Assembly (NCBI RefSeq): GCF_029688925.1 | Contig: NZ_JARUKY010000018.1 | Location: 1-64,000, forward strand | DNA length: 64,000 nucleotides | Reading direction: 5' to 3' | From: Evansella sp. AB-P1 | GTDB taxonomy: Bacteria; Bacillota; Bacilli; Bacillales; Salisediminibacteriaceae | Part shown: positions 52,956 through 62,094 of the stretch, one piece after another | How positions within the stretch are numbered: the first letter of the stretch is position 1 | Layout: each line of letters starts with the position of its first letter | The notes under the pieces: model-generated | Told to the model about the DNA's origin: nothing | Databases searched by the model: none | Seen by the model: the letters and a program-made list of their open reading frames with translations, nothing else | Translations under genes and position numbers: made by a program

Positions 52956-54302
52956 ATGGTAAATGATCAAAAGATGTATGATCTAATTGGAATTGGCGTG
53001 GGGCCCTTTAATTTAAGCTTGGCTGCCCTTTTGGACGGTGTTCCTGAAGTGGAGGGCATATTCTTTGAGCAGCGGGAGAAGTTTGATTGGCATCCAGGGA
53101 TGTTAATTGAGGGGACAAAAATGCAGGTACCCTTTTTAGCTGACCTAGTGACAATGGCTGATCCAACGAATCCATATAGCTTTTTGAACTACATAACGGA
53201 ACACAATCGCATGTACCACTTTTATTTTTTACAGCGATTAGAAATTCCTCGTCGAGAATATAATGACTATTGCCAATGGGCCGTCAATAAATTGCCGTCC
53301 TGTCAGTTTGGGAAGCGTGTGGTCGATGTGAAGCATGTAAGAGAGAAGGACCCTTATTTTGAAGTGGAAGTACTTGAAGTAGCTTCGGGAAAAAAAGAGA
53401 AATACCGTGGAAAAAATTTAGTCATCGGCTCTGGAAGTCACCCAGCCATGCCAATGAGCTTTCAAGGGTTACCTAATGAAGATGTCTTTCATACAGCAGA
53501 ATTTCTCGATCATCAAGAACGATGCAGATCAGCCAAATCGATCACAGTCGTTGGGTCGGGACAAAGCGCAGCAGAGGTATTTCGAGAGCTTTTGAAGGAA
53601 CAGCCTGATTTCGGGTACCGACTAGATTGGCTCACCCGTTCATCTGGTTTTTTATCGATGGAGGATACAAAGTTAAACTTAGAGCACTTTTCACCGGACT
53701 ATGTAAATTATTTTTACAGCTTGCCAGAAGAAGAGAAGGAACAGATTTTTTCTAGTCAGGATTTGCTGTATAAAGGGATTAGTGCCCACACGATAACGGA
53801 TATATATAATCTCTTGTATGAGTATTCCGTTGGAGCGCAGCCGTTAAACGTTGGGCTCCAGGTGTTAACGGAAGTGCATGATATTGTGAAGAAGGCTGGG
53901 GGAGAAGGGTACGAATTGAAATGCGAACAATGGCAGCAAGAGAAGCCCTTTACCCATGAAAGTGATGTGGTGATTGTTGGTACGGGTTACCGGCCTTTTG
54001 TACCGGATTTTATTCATCACTTGGACGATATCATTAAGTGGGATGAAAACGATCAATATAAGGTTCGACCTGATTATCGATTATACAAAAAAGAGGACAT
54101 TCCGAACGAAATTTATGTTCATAGTGCCATCTCCAAGTCTCACGGAGTAGGATCAACGAACTTAGGGCTAGCAGTTCACCGAAATAAAGTTATTATCAAC
54201 CATTTGGCAAAAAAAGAAGTATATCCTCTGTCCAATCATAATGTCTTTCAGAACTTTGGCATTCCACAAAGTGAGGCTGATGAGAGCACTGGAAATGAAT
54301 AA
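52956..54302 (+). CDS. L-lysine/L-ornithine N6/N5-monooxygenase (IucD/SidA family)
   Basis: About 448 aa flavoprotein. FAD motif YDLIGIGVGPFNLSLAALL near the N-terminus, the DWHPGMLIEGTKMQVPFLADLVTMADPTNPYSFLNYI block that is diagnostic for siderophore amino acid N-hydroxylases, NADPH motif ITVVGSGQSAAEVFREL, and the C-terminal ATG-like motif DVVIVGTGYRPF. It hydroxylates the side-chain amine as the first step of hydroxamate siderophore synthesis. No synthetase or transporter is adjacent. I take ATG 52956 (GGGAGTG upstream); ATG 52941 is also possible. The frame extends upstream through G repeat ends, which is not coding. Confidence 0.93.
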   Translation: MVNDQKMYDLIGIGVGPFNLSLAALLDGVPEVEGIFFEQREKFDWHPGMLIEGTKMQVPFLADLVTMADPTNPYSFLNYITEHNRMYHFYFLQRLEIPRREYNDYCQWAVNKLPSCQFGKRVVDVKHVREKDPYFEVEVLEVASGKKEKYRGKNLVIGSGSHPAMPMSFQGLPNEDVFHTAEFLDHQERCRSAKSITVVGSGQSAAEVFRELLKEQPDFGYRLDWLTRSSGFLSMEDTKLNLEHFSPDYVNYFYSLPEEEKEQIFSSQDLLYKGISAHTITDIYNLLYEYSVGAQPLNVGLQVLTEVHDIVKKAGGEGYELKCEQWQQEKPFTHESDVVIVGTGYRPFVPDFIHHLDDIIKWDENDQYKVRPDYRLYKKEDIPNEIYVHSAISKSHGVGSTNLGLAVHRNKVIINHLAKKEVYPLSNHNVFQNFGIPQSEADESTGNE

Positions 54303-54344
54303 TGACCGTATTTTAAAAACAAGGTAAAAGCTATGTAACGTTGA

Positions 54345-54422
54345 AGGACCTCCCGGAAATTGTTGAGATTTCCGGGAGGTTCTTTACATTACGATTCAGT
54401 AGAACCGTCCCCACGACCCACT
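54345..54422 (+). repeat. Terminator plus single G right end
   Basis: Perfect 13-bp stem terminator at 54348-54380 (ACCTCCCGGAAAT/ATTTCCGGGAGGT then TCTTT), the same core as in the G cassettes, followed by GATTCAGTAGAACCGTCCCCACG (54392-54415). The left end is missing, so this looks like a truncated cassette. Confidence 0.88.
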
Positions 54423-54599
54423 AATAAGTTTAAAAAATATAATAAAGGGTATTTATTAGAAAGGGTACTTACTAGTAGTGACAAATTTGTGTGATAGATG
54501 GTAAAAATTTAATTTTTTGTATCTGTATGAAAGAGATCGGTCTAAATTCAACTATGTTATTTAAATAGGCCCATGTTAAAAATAACTAGAAGGAGGATC

Positions 54600-54725
54600 A
54601 TGAATATGGATGAAAAACGGCTACCTAAGGAATGGGTGCAATTAGTGAAGCAAGCGATGGAATCCGATGTAACGAAGGAAGAATTTAAGAAGTATTTAGA
54701 TAATCAAAAAGTGAAGAAAAGATAG
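54600..54725 (+). CDS. SinI-like anti-repressor peptide, 41 aa
   Basis: MNMDEKRLPKEWVQLVKQAM then ESDVTKEEFKKYLDNQKVKKR. The motif LPxEWxxLxxxAxxxxxTxEEFxxYL matches the helical SinR-binding domain of SinI (LDQEWVELMVEAKEANISPEEIRKYL in B. subtilis). AGAAGGAGG lies five bases before the ATG. SinI proteins bind and sequester the SinR-type repressor of biofilm genes. No sinR is next to it here, so it is an orphan antagonist or binds a repressor elsewhere. It precedes a terminator, so it is a monocistronic unit. Confidence 0.8.
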   Translation: MNMDEKRLPKEWVQLVKQAMESDVTKEEFKKYLDNQKVKKR

Positions 54726-54763
54726 TTTGCTATAAATTGAAAGTAATTTTAGGTAATGTTGCA

Positions 54764-54865
54764 GCACCTCCCAGAAATAGGTGATATTTCTGGGAGGTGC
54801 TTTTGCATTTCGACTCACGAGAACCGTCCCTATGATTTTCAACTCATGAGAACCGTCCCCACGAG
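54764..54865. repeat. Terminator plus two G right ends
   Basis: Perfect 16-bp stem terminator at 54764-54800 (GCACCTCCCAGAAATA/TATTTCTGGGAGGTGC then TTTTGC). Then GACTCACGAGAACCGTCCCTATG (54812-54834) and AACTCATGAGAACCGTCCCCACG (54841-54863). The second one forms the end of the minus-strand GGDEF-EAL gene. Confidence 0.88.
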
Positions 54866-57058
54866 TTCTGGTTTTAGGGGTGGGTGGTAATAGTAGCCTT
54901 GGGCGAGTTTACAGCCGCTTTCGATGAGGAAGTTGGCTTGTTGTTCGGTTTCGACTCCTTCTGCGATGATGTGGAAGTCGAGGTTCTTGCCCATTTCGAT
55001 CATCGTCTTTACTAATGATGCAGTGTTCGAGTTTGTGATCACGTCTTTGATGAAGGATTTATCGATTTTTACTAGATCAATAGGTAGGTTGTTTAGGATA
55101 CCTAGTGATGAGTAGCCTGTTCCGAAGTCGTCGATAGAGACCTTCACACCGACATCCTTTAGCTCCTTAATAATGGAGGAAGACTTTTGGATGTTTTGCA
55201 TGACGCTTTCTGTTATTTCTAGTCCTAAATAGTGAGGATCTAGCTCACTTGCAGTTAGTGCACCTCTGACTTTTTCAATAAAACGATCGTCGTCAAACTG
55301 AATGACAGATACGTTGACGGCTACCTTAATCCATATTCCGTCCTGTTGCCACTGCTTATTTTGTCTGCATGCTTCCTCAAGAACCCACTGTCCAATGGGG
55401 ATGATCATTCCCGTTTCTTCAGCGATTGGGATAAATTCCGCCGGGGACACTTGTCCTAATTCAGGATGATTCCACCGTATTAATGCTTCCACACCGTATA
55501 TGTTTTTTGTAAGCATGTTGAGCTTCGGCTGGTACACTAACGTAAATTGGTTTTTGTTTAAGGCTATTTTTAAGCCTCTTTCTATTTTTGTTTTTCTTGT
55601 CAAAATATTTTTATCTTCGTGTACAAAAAATTGGTAGTTATTTTTCCCGCGTTTTTTCGCTAAGTACATGGCAGTATCTGCATTAATAGTAAGGGTCTCT
55701 TTATCTACTCCATCATCTGGGAAGATACTAATGCCGATACTAGGAGAGATATAGACTTCCTCCTCGTCCAAGGTAAAAGGTTCATTGAAATTATTTAGTA
55801 TTCGTTCCGCAATGGTCCTAAGCTCTGGTCTGTCCGTTTCTTCCGTCAGAATGAGGAATTCATCTCCACTTTGACGGGCAACAATATCTTCTTCTCGGAT
55901 ACTGTTTGTAAGTCTTTCTCCCACAAGATTTAGGAGTTTATCTCCAATGTTATGACCCATCGTATCATTAATAAATTTAAAGCGATCTAAGTCGATGAAC
56001 ATAATGGCTAGCTTTTGATCGTGTCGTTGGCATCTAGCTAATGCCTTCTGTAAGTAAATATTAAACATTTCTCTATTTGGGAGCCCTGTTAGGTTATCAT
56101 AATAGGCCATGTATTTTACTTGTTCTTCTACAAGCTTACGACTAGTTATGTCGATGACCACCCCGTGGAAGCCAGTAATTCGGGATTCATCATCAAAAAT
56201 AGGGCTGCAACGATCCTCAATCCATCTTGTGTCATTCGTTTTTGGACGGATAATCCGGTAATCCATACGAACGGTTTGTCCCTTTAACAGCTCCGTGAAG
56301 TGGAACTGAACTTTTTCCACATCTTCAGGATGAATGATTCGTTGCATAATGGTTGGCGTTTCAACAAATTCCCTTTGTGAAATTCCGAAAATTCTTTCCA
56401 CATTATTTGATCCATAAGTATTGTTTAATTTCTCATCTGTTTTGTATAAACATACATCAATGCTTTCGATGATTTGCTGATATTCTTCTTTTGTTTCCTT
56501 AAGTTCAATCTCCAGCATCTTTTGATCCGTAATATCATGGACGAAGCCATCTGCACGAATATATTGGCCATTTGGTCCGTATACAGGAAAACAATGCTGA
56601 GATACCCAGCGGATTTCCCCATCCAAGCGAATAATACGGTATTGAAGTTGTATAGGATTTCCATTGATTATTGCTTGTTCCAGCAATTCTACATTCTCTT
56701 TATCTTCAGGGTGAATCCGTTCCTTCCACAAGTTTTGGTTTGATTTGATGGTCTTTGGTGAATAACCATAAATCTTTTCTAGACCTGATAAATTCCACGA
56801 ATCACCTGTTTTCGTATTTACTGACCATAAATATAAGTGTACGGTATTGATAATATCATTTAGCTTTTTATTGTTTTCTTCTAATTCCTGTTTATAGTAT
56901 ACAGCCTTGTCATATTGTTTTCCTAAGCCCCATGCAAATAGTGCATAAAGAAAGGTAAATATAATCTGAGTAGGAGTAAGTAGATTTAAAGCCAAGTTCC
57001 AAAAAAATGATATAGCTATTACAAATGTTGTAATGGTAATTCTCCCTGTATACTTCAT
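54839..57058 (-). CDS. PAS-GGDEF-EAL protein, cyclic-di-GMP turnover
   Basis: 739 aa. Two N-terminal hydrophobic helices (ITTFVIAISFFWNLALNLL..., IIFTFLYALFAWG), two PAS domains with PAC (HDITDQKM, VIDITSRKL), a GGDEF domain (DNLTGLPNREMF; active-site SGDEF) and an EAL domain with EALIRW, NVS, LEITES, DDFGTGYSSL, KIDKSF and AEGVET all present. Both catalytic sites look intact, so it may make and degrade c-di-GMP. The start at ATG 57058 has GAGG six bases upstream; a longer TTG frame lacks one. Its final residues GTVLMS and the stop come from a G repeat end. Neighbour of a SinI-like peptide, a hint at biofilm or motility control. Confidence 0.93.
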   Translation of the reverse strand: MKYTGRITITTFVIAISFFWNLALNLLTPTQIIFTFLYALFAWGLGKQYDKAVYYKQELEENNKKLNDIINTVHLYLWSVNTKTGDSWNLSGLEKIYGYSPKTIKSNQNLWKERIHPEDKENVELLEQAIINGNPIQLQYRIIRLDGEIRWVSQHCFPVYGPNGQYIRADGFVHDITDQKMLEIELKETKEEYQQIIESIDVCLYKTDEKLNNTYGSNNVERIFGISQREFVETPTIMQRIIHPEDVEKVQFHFTELLKGQTVRMDYRIIRPKTNDTRWIEDRCSPIFDDESRITGFHGVVIDITSRKLVEEQVKYMAYYDNLTGLPNREMFNIYLQKALARCQRHDQKLAIMFIDLDRFKFINDTMGHNIGDKLLNLVGERLTNSIREEDIVARQSGDEFLILTEETDRPELRTIAERILNNFNEPFTLDEEEVYISPSIGISIFPDDGVDKETLTINADTAMYLAKKRGKNNYQFFVHEDKNILTRKTKIERGLKIALNKNQFTLVYQPKLNMLTKNIYGVEALIRWNHPELGQVSPAEFIPIAEETGMIIPIGQWVLEEACRQNKQWQQDGIWIKVAVNVSVIQFDDDRFIEKVRGALTASELDPHYLGLEITESVMQNIQKSSSIIKELKDVGVKVSIDDFGTGYSSLGILNNLPIDLVKIDKSFIKDVITNSNTASLVKTMIEMGKNLDFHIIAEGVETEQQANFLIESGCKLAQGYYYHPPLKPELVGTVLMS

Positions 57059-57278
57059 TCTAACCTCACAAATAGTATTATTTAAAGCTTTTTTAAGCTC
57101 TTCTGAAAAAGGGCACTTTCCATAGGTGCAAATCCGTTTTGCTTTACTAATCTTACAAACTAAAAATAGTATGAATTGTACAACGATGGAATAATTATTC
57201 AAATTTTACCTTATTTTGAATACAATTACTAGTTATTTTTTCCTAAGACTTTTAGTATACGGAGGGATTAGCGTAAGA

Positions 57279-57412
57279 AACAATTTGTACCATGGAGGAT
57301 GAAAATTAAATTTTATCTAATTGGAATGAGTGGAAACCCACGAGACTCCTGCGGAAGAACGAGCTAGACGAGACACCGCAGGGAGTGGAACGATCGAGGA
57401 GGCTTGGCAAAT
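57279..57412. repeat. Partial E module and GACTCCTGCGG-type dispersed repeat
   Basis: TTTGTACCATGGAGGATGAAAATT (57282-57306) is a partial reverse-strand E module. It is followed by GAGTGGAAACCCACGAGACTCCTGCGGAAG...GCAGGGAGTGGAACGATCGAGGAGGCTTGGCA (57326-57408), the common Bacillus dispersed repeat. Confidence 0.65.
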
Positions 57413-57416
57413 GAAA

Positions 57417-57461
57417 AAACCAGACTCTCCTGTGGTGGTGGAGAATCTGGTTTTAAAGGGG
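57417..57461. terminator. Terminator downstream of the chemotaxis receptor
   Basis: AAAACCAGACTCTCC pairs with GGAGAATCTGGTTTT. On the minus strand it ends in a T run, so it serves the receptor gene. Confidence 0.75.
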
Positions 57462-57540
57462 TATCTAATTTTCACCTGCGATGGTGAATGGATAATGAGT
57501 AAGGTTGTCTTGCTTTTAGCTTGTCCTCGGTACGGATATG

Positions 57541-59013
57541 TTATTCCGTTTCTTCGGACTTGTTTTTGGATGCTGCCATTTGTTCTAGAGCTGTATATGT
57601 CTTTTGGATTGTTTCGTTAAGAGAAACGTTGCTTTTCATTTGTTCTTCTACGCTAGACGAGATTTGCTGTAAGGATGCTGTTGACTGTTGAAGAACAGCA
57701 GCGAACTCGTTTACAGACTTTTCGATACCTGTTGTATCGGCGCCAATTTCATTTGCTACACCTACGAAGCTATCAACTTTAGATGAAAGAGAGTCAATGG
57801 CTTCATCAATATAATTAAAGGATTCTCTTGTTTTTTGTGTTAGGTCAATATTTGTTGTCATTTCATTTGCAATTGTTGACATAAGATTCTGTGTTTGTTG
57901 ATTTGTTTCATCAATGTTTACGAGATTTTCAGATATTTCAACTGCTGTATTTTCTGTCATTTCTGCAAGCTTACGAATTTCAGAGGCTACCACGGAAAAA
58001 CCGCGACCGTGCTCTCCTGCTCGAGCTGCTTCAATGGATGCATTCAATGCTAATAGGTTCGTTTGTGCTGTAATGTCTTGAATGGAAGTCAATGATTCAA
58101 CAGATTGCTTGATTGTTTCACTTAGTGAATTCATATCGTTAGACATAGATTGAATAAGCTGTTGGAAATGCGTAACCTGCTCTTCGAGCTTACCAACATA
58201 CTCTGATCCAGTAGAGGAGTTTTCATCAGCACTACGAGAATACTCCTTTAGTTCGTCTACTTGCTGTAGCATCACTTGTACTTGTGAATTCGTTCTTTCA
58301 ACAGCATCTAAGATCACATTGACGGATTCTGACTGAGACTGTGTACCAGAAGCAACCTCTTGTACGGCAGTGCTCATTTCATCGAATGAGGTAACATTTT
58401 CTTCTGATAGCTTTTGAATTGTATTTAAATCAGCTGAAATGGCAGCTCCATTTTTTTCGAGATGCTCTCGTTCGCTTTTTTCGGTTGTTAACGTTGTTGC
58501 CATTTGTTGTTGCATCGCTTGCATATTTTTCGTCATGCGATCAGCAATAAAGATCATAAGGAGAAGAATAACAAAAACAAAGGCATAAACAAATGCAAAA
58601 CCAATTAATTCTTCAAATACAAAATTATTTAAAACAAATGCGTATACTGCAACTATGGCAGTTGTGATTCCAGCATTGATGAAATAAAATGTTTTGTCTA
58701 AGTAAAAAGCAGAAAGTACTAGCAAGTAAAAGAATACTTCTAACAGACTTCCTTCACCTAAAATTAGCATGGATAAGGATCCAATTACTCCCATGAACAC
58801 GATATATGGAATAAGGGTAATTAACTTTTTTGTTTTATGTAAAAAGAAAACTAAACCTAAAATAACAAAGATAATGGCTGTACTAATCCAGTTGCTACCA
58901 CCTTCAGCTATAATGGTAGCAGGAATACTCGCTACAGCAAGGAAAGCTAGAAGGAAAAGCATATACTTGTTTTTGTTATGAAAACTTTGTTGACGAAAAT
59001 TCATTTCTGACAT
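57541..59013 (-). CDS. Methyl-accepting chemotaxis protein
   Basis: 490 aa. Six or so hydrophobic helices in the first 165 residues and no large periplasmic sensor, so it may sense a membrane or intracellular signal. The cytoplasmic part (170-490) is a long coiled coil with the signalling tip [19 protein letters not shown] then [15 protein letters not shown], typical of MCPs that bind CheA/CheW. No HAMP domain is evident. AGGAGG lies nine bases before ATG. It sits next to the c-di-GMP gene; both affect motility. Confidence 0.93.
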   Translation of the reverse strand: MSEMNFRQQSFHNKNKYMLFLLAFLAVASIPATIIAEGGSNWISTAIIFVILGLVFFLHKTKKLITLIPYIVFMGVIGSLSMLILGEGSLLEVFFYLLVLSAFYLDKTFYFINAGITTAIVAVYAFVLNNFVFEELIGFAFVYAFVFVILLLMIFIADRMTKNMQAMQQQMATTLTTEKSEREHLEKNGAAISADLNTIQKLSEENVTSFDEMSTAVQEVASGTQSQSESVNVILDAVERTNSQVQVMLQQVDELKEYSRSADENSSTGSEYVGKLEEQVTHFQQLIQSMSNDMNSLSETIKQSVESLTSIQDITAQTNLLALNASIEAARAGEHGRGFSVVASEIRKLAEMTENTAVEISENLVNIDETNQQTQNLMSTIANEMTTNIDLTQKTRESFNYIDEAIDSLSSKVDSFVGVANEIGADTTGIEKSVNEFAAVLQQSTASLQQISSSVEEQMKSNVSLNETIQKTYTALEQMAASKNKSEETE

Positions 59014-59617
59014 TGAATTACCTCCTGTTATATGTGTTTGTGATTCCTTCTAGTTAGAAGGGTGTATAATATGGTGGAATGTACTGATGAAGACTAGTCA
59101 TGAGGTAATGAATTCCACTATTTTGAACGTTCAGACTACTAGAAATCTAGTAATCTTAAGTTAAAGACAATTAGACAGTCGTGTGATACTAAATAACGAC
59201 CTTTTGCTTGCAAATTCGACATCTTAGTATCATTTTAAGCTATGCCAAAAGCATTAGCAACCGCTTTCAAAACAGGGTATAAAAGTCCTATGAGGAGGTT
59301 GGGGTGGTGTAGGGGGAATTGCAGCTCATAGGGAGGAGACTTTATAGCTCATAGAACATACAGACCAGCTCATAGAAGGCAAATTTCTGCTCATATAAGA
59401 TGGATGGTATCATAGAAATCACAAATCGTTACATAGACACAAGAAGGGCTAAAAATCCACATAATTGATAGGTGGTTAAACGCTTACAAAGAAGGGTGAT
59501 ATATCAACGACATATATAATAGAAGAAACTCGATTAAAAATGGATTTAATTCCCTAAAAAAATAGATATAAATGATCAGGAAACATAACCTCCCATCCAG
59601 ACAATTGTCCAATTAAA
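59014..59617. other. Intergenic region with a weak B array
   Basis: No gene is seen. Family B units (GCTCATAGggagg, GCTCATAGaacatacag, GCTCATAGaagg, GGTATCATAG) at 59325-59440 are quite diverged. A GCAACCGCTTTCA element near 59256 is two mismatches from a cre site. Confidence 0.6.
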
Positions 59618-59664
59618 AAAGTGCTAGTCTCCTAACACTATTAGGAAACGTAGCACTTTCGTTT
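59618..59664 (-). terminator. Terminator of the LCP gene
   Basis: On the minus strand: AAAGTGCTA, an inner CCTAATA/TGTTAGG stem, then TAGCACTTTTTT. Confidence 0.85.
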
Positions 59665-59691
59665 CATTAAAAAAGATCAATTAATTAATAC

Positions 59692-60633
59692 TTAATCGTC
59701 TGCTTTTACTAACGATCCTTCATCGTCATCATCTAAATTCAGATGATCCCGTAATTCTTCCGATACTCGTAATCGTTCGTTTTCATCAATAAAGTAATAC
59801 CAGATACGATCAATAAATCCTCCTGATCCTGAGAGGGAAAGAGTGTCTACAGATCGGCGAGCTTCGCTGTAATTAGACATAACACTGATCATTTCATCGA
59901 AGGTAAGGTTAGTCGTTACGTTGTTTCCTAGCGATTGGAGGATTGGACCAGTTCGCGTGATGCTCGAAATTTGTGCACCCTCTTCAATAATAGCGTTAAC
60001 GACTTGACGCTGGCGATCGTTACGACCGAAGTCCCCACGACTATCTTGCTTTCTCATACGTGAGTAGGCGAGTGCTTGATCACCGTCTAAGTTAATTTCA
60101 CCTTCATCAAAATTGTAGCCACTTTGTCTAAAGGCAAAGGCGTTATCAACTGTTACTCCACCAACAGCATCTACGATTTCCTTAAATCCTTCCATATTTA
60201 CAGAAACGAAATAGTCGATTGGAATGTTTAAGAAATTCTCCACTGTATTAATTGTCATTTCTGGACCACCGAAAGCATATGCATGATTGATCTTATCTTG
60301 GAAGCCACGTCCTACGATTTCTGTGTACGTGTCCCGAGGGATGCTAAGCTGCTTCATTGATTTATCTTCAGGGTTAACGGTAATGACCATAATGGTATCT
60401 GTACGACCACTGTCTGAGGATCTAGCATCAATTCCCAGTAGTAAGAATGATAGTGGGTCTTTTTCTTGGAAATCTACTTCAATTGGACGCTTCTCAGATT
60501 TTTGTCGATCGATTGTTTGATGCATGCTGTTTACCGTTGATTCTACGTTTTTGTACATATAATACCCGTATCCACCGATTGCTAAAATGACAGTAAGGAC
60601 AGAAATTCCAGCAATAATTAAGGCTTTTTTCAT
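59692..60633 (-). CDS. LytR-CpsA-Psr (LCP) family cell-wall glycopolymer ligase
   Basis: 313 aa. Short cytosolic start, one membrane helix (about 5-25), then the LCP domain: SFLLLGIDARSSDSGRTDTIMVITVNPEDKSMKQLSIPRDTYTEI, INHAYAFGGPEMTINTVENFLNIPIDYFVSVNMEGFKEIVDAVGGV and QALAYSRMRKQDSRGDFGRNDRQRQVV, with the conserved D/R residues that bind the polyprenyl pyrophosphate head. It attaches teichoic acid or capsule polymers to peptidoglycan. AGGAGA precedes ATG. Divergent from the capsule operon at 61342, which fits a role in anchoring that polymer. Confidence 0.95.
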   Translation of the reverse strand: MKKALIIAGISVLTVILAIGGYGYYMYKNVESTVNSMHQTIDRQKSEKRPIEVDFQEKDPLSFLLLGIDARSSDSGRTDTIMVITVNPEDKSMKQLSIPRDTYTEIVGRGFQDKINHAYAFGGPEMTINTVENFLNIPIDYFVSVNMEGFKEIVDAVGGVTVDNAFAFRQSGYNFDEGEINLDGDQALAYSRMRKQDSRGDFGRNDRQRQVVNAIIEEGAQISSITRTGPILQSLGNNVTTNLTFDEMISVMSNYSEARRSVDTLSLSGSGGFIDRIWYYFIDENERLRVSEELRDHLNLDDDDEGSLVKADD

Positions 60634-61341
60634 GTTTACATTTCTCCTATGAAATAATATTAAAAATCATATGTATAGTATAGTAAGTTAAAGCCAATGT
60701 AGCAATAAAATTTTTGTAGCTTTTCCAAATAATGTAGATGTATGTCCTTGGTGTGAATTAGTAAGGGAGTATATTTAATGACAAAACCTGCAGTAGGAGG
60801 TGCTCTTTCGTGTAAATGTTAATAGTATCTACCATGATTATGCAAATTTCATTAAATATTATACCTTTGGGTAATACTCACCCTACTATTAGACATGGTA
60901 TGATTCGTTTTCATCTTTAATAGAAAAATGTAGCAAATATAAATTTTGCAATTTGTTGCATTCTCTATAGTTAATTTATGTAAGAAATGTAAATCAATAA
61001 TATACCAGTCTTCTAGGGGATTGTTCGTAAAAAATAGTACATTTCCTTCTATGGAATAAAGTAACATTCGGATTTTATATTGAATTAGTAGGGGTATGGG
61101 TGTAATATACAGAGTATAATCTGAAAATAAATTTGGTTCATTTATTCAAATATTGGAAGTTTAAAATTGGAATGAAATAAGGTTATTTTTTTAATGTTAC
61201 ATTTTCCGATAGTCTATTTACAATATCTACAAAATCAGTTAGCATGTTATATAGTTTAATTCGACTATCTAAGGAAAAATGTAATAATTTGTCACATGTT
61301 TTAACAACATAATAGCTTACTAGCTTTATTAGGAGGAAACA
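60634..61341. other. Long divergent regulatory region between LCP and capsule genes
   Basis: About 700 AT-rich bases without a convincing gene. It must hold the promoters of both flanking transcripts. TTGTCACATG (61289-61298) followed by CATAAT (61308-61313) is a poorly spaced promoter-like pair. The length suggests multiple regulator sites or a long 5' leader on the capsule operon. Confidence 0.4.
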
Positions 61342-62094
61342 ATGGAAGAGACGATTAGCTTAAAAGAAATATTTCAAACGATTAAGAAACGTTTAGGGTT
61401 AATTATACTATTAACAGTTGTTGCTGTAGCTGCTGCTGCTATCATATCTTATTTTTATTTAACACCAATGTACCAATCTTCGACACAGGTACTCGTTAAC
61501 CAGTCAAAGGAAGAGGGACAAGCATATACACAAGGTGACATTCGTACGAATTTAGAACTTATAAATACATACAATGTTATTATCAAGTCCCCAGCTATAT
61601 TAGAACCAGTAAGAGAGGAGCTTGGACTTAATAGAGGCTCTGGAAGTTTAGGAAATCAAATTACAGTTGGAAGTGAAGGGAATTCCCAAGTCATTTACAT
61701 TCGAGTGCAAGATGAAAATCCAGCAATGGCTGTTCAAATCGCAAATACAGTGGCATCTGTATTCCAACGGGAAATTGTAAACATTATGAATGTAAATATG
61801 AACGACGTTTCTATTCTTTCATCTGCTGTATTGTCAGATAATCCATCACCAGTAAGTCCGAATCCACCATTAAATATAGCAATTGCACTAGTAGTAGGCT
61901 TAATGGCAGGAGTAGGTTTAGCGTTCTTACTAGAATTCCTAGATAATACATTAAAATCAGAGGATCAACTAGAGAAAGCATTAGGTATTCCTGTACTTGG
62001 GGCTATCTCTACAATAGATGATAAGAATGTGGAATTAAAAAAACTAACCGTTACGAAACGAGCTAGAACAGGACGTGAAAACATTGGCGCGTAG
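61342..62094 (+). CDS. Wzz/CapA-type tyrosine kinase adaptor
   Basis: 250 aa. Two membrane helices (about 18-38 and 175-197) enclose an extracytoplasmic Wzz domain (MYQSSTQVLVNQSKEEGQAYTQGDIRTNLELINTYNVIIKSP...). PNPPLNIAIALVVGLMAGVGLAFLLEFLDNTLKSEDQLEKALGIPVLGAI at the C-terminal end is the typical proline-rich second helix and kinase-activating tail. In Gram-positives this protein activates the cognate BY-kinase (YwqC/CapA). AGGAGG precedes ATG. First gene of the capsule operon; overlaps the next by 20 bases. Confidence 0.95.
   Translation: MEETISLKEIFQTIKKRLGLIILLTVVAVAAAAIISYFYLTPMYQSSTQVLVNQSKEEGQAYTQGDIRTNLELINTYNVIIKSPAILEPVREELGLNRGSGSLGNQITVGSEGNSQVIYIRVQDENPAMAVQIANTVASVFQREIVNIMNVNMNDVSILSSAVLSDNPSPVSPNPPLNIAIALVVGLMAGVGLAFLLEFLDNTLKSEDQLEKALGIPVLGAISTIDDKNVELKKLTVTKRARTGRENIGA

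Noticed and set aside
57330-57620. Plus-strand frame of 96 codons
   Set aside because: It covers a dispersed repeat, a terminator and the end of the chemotaxis receptor on the other strand.
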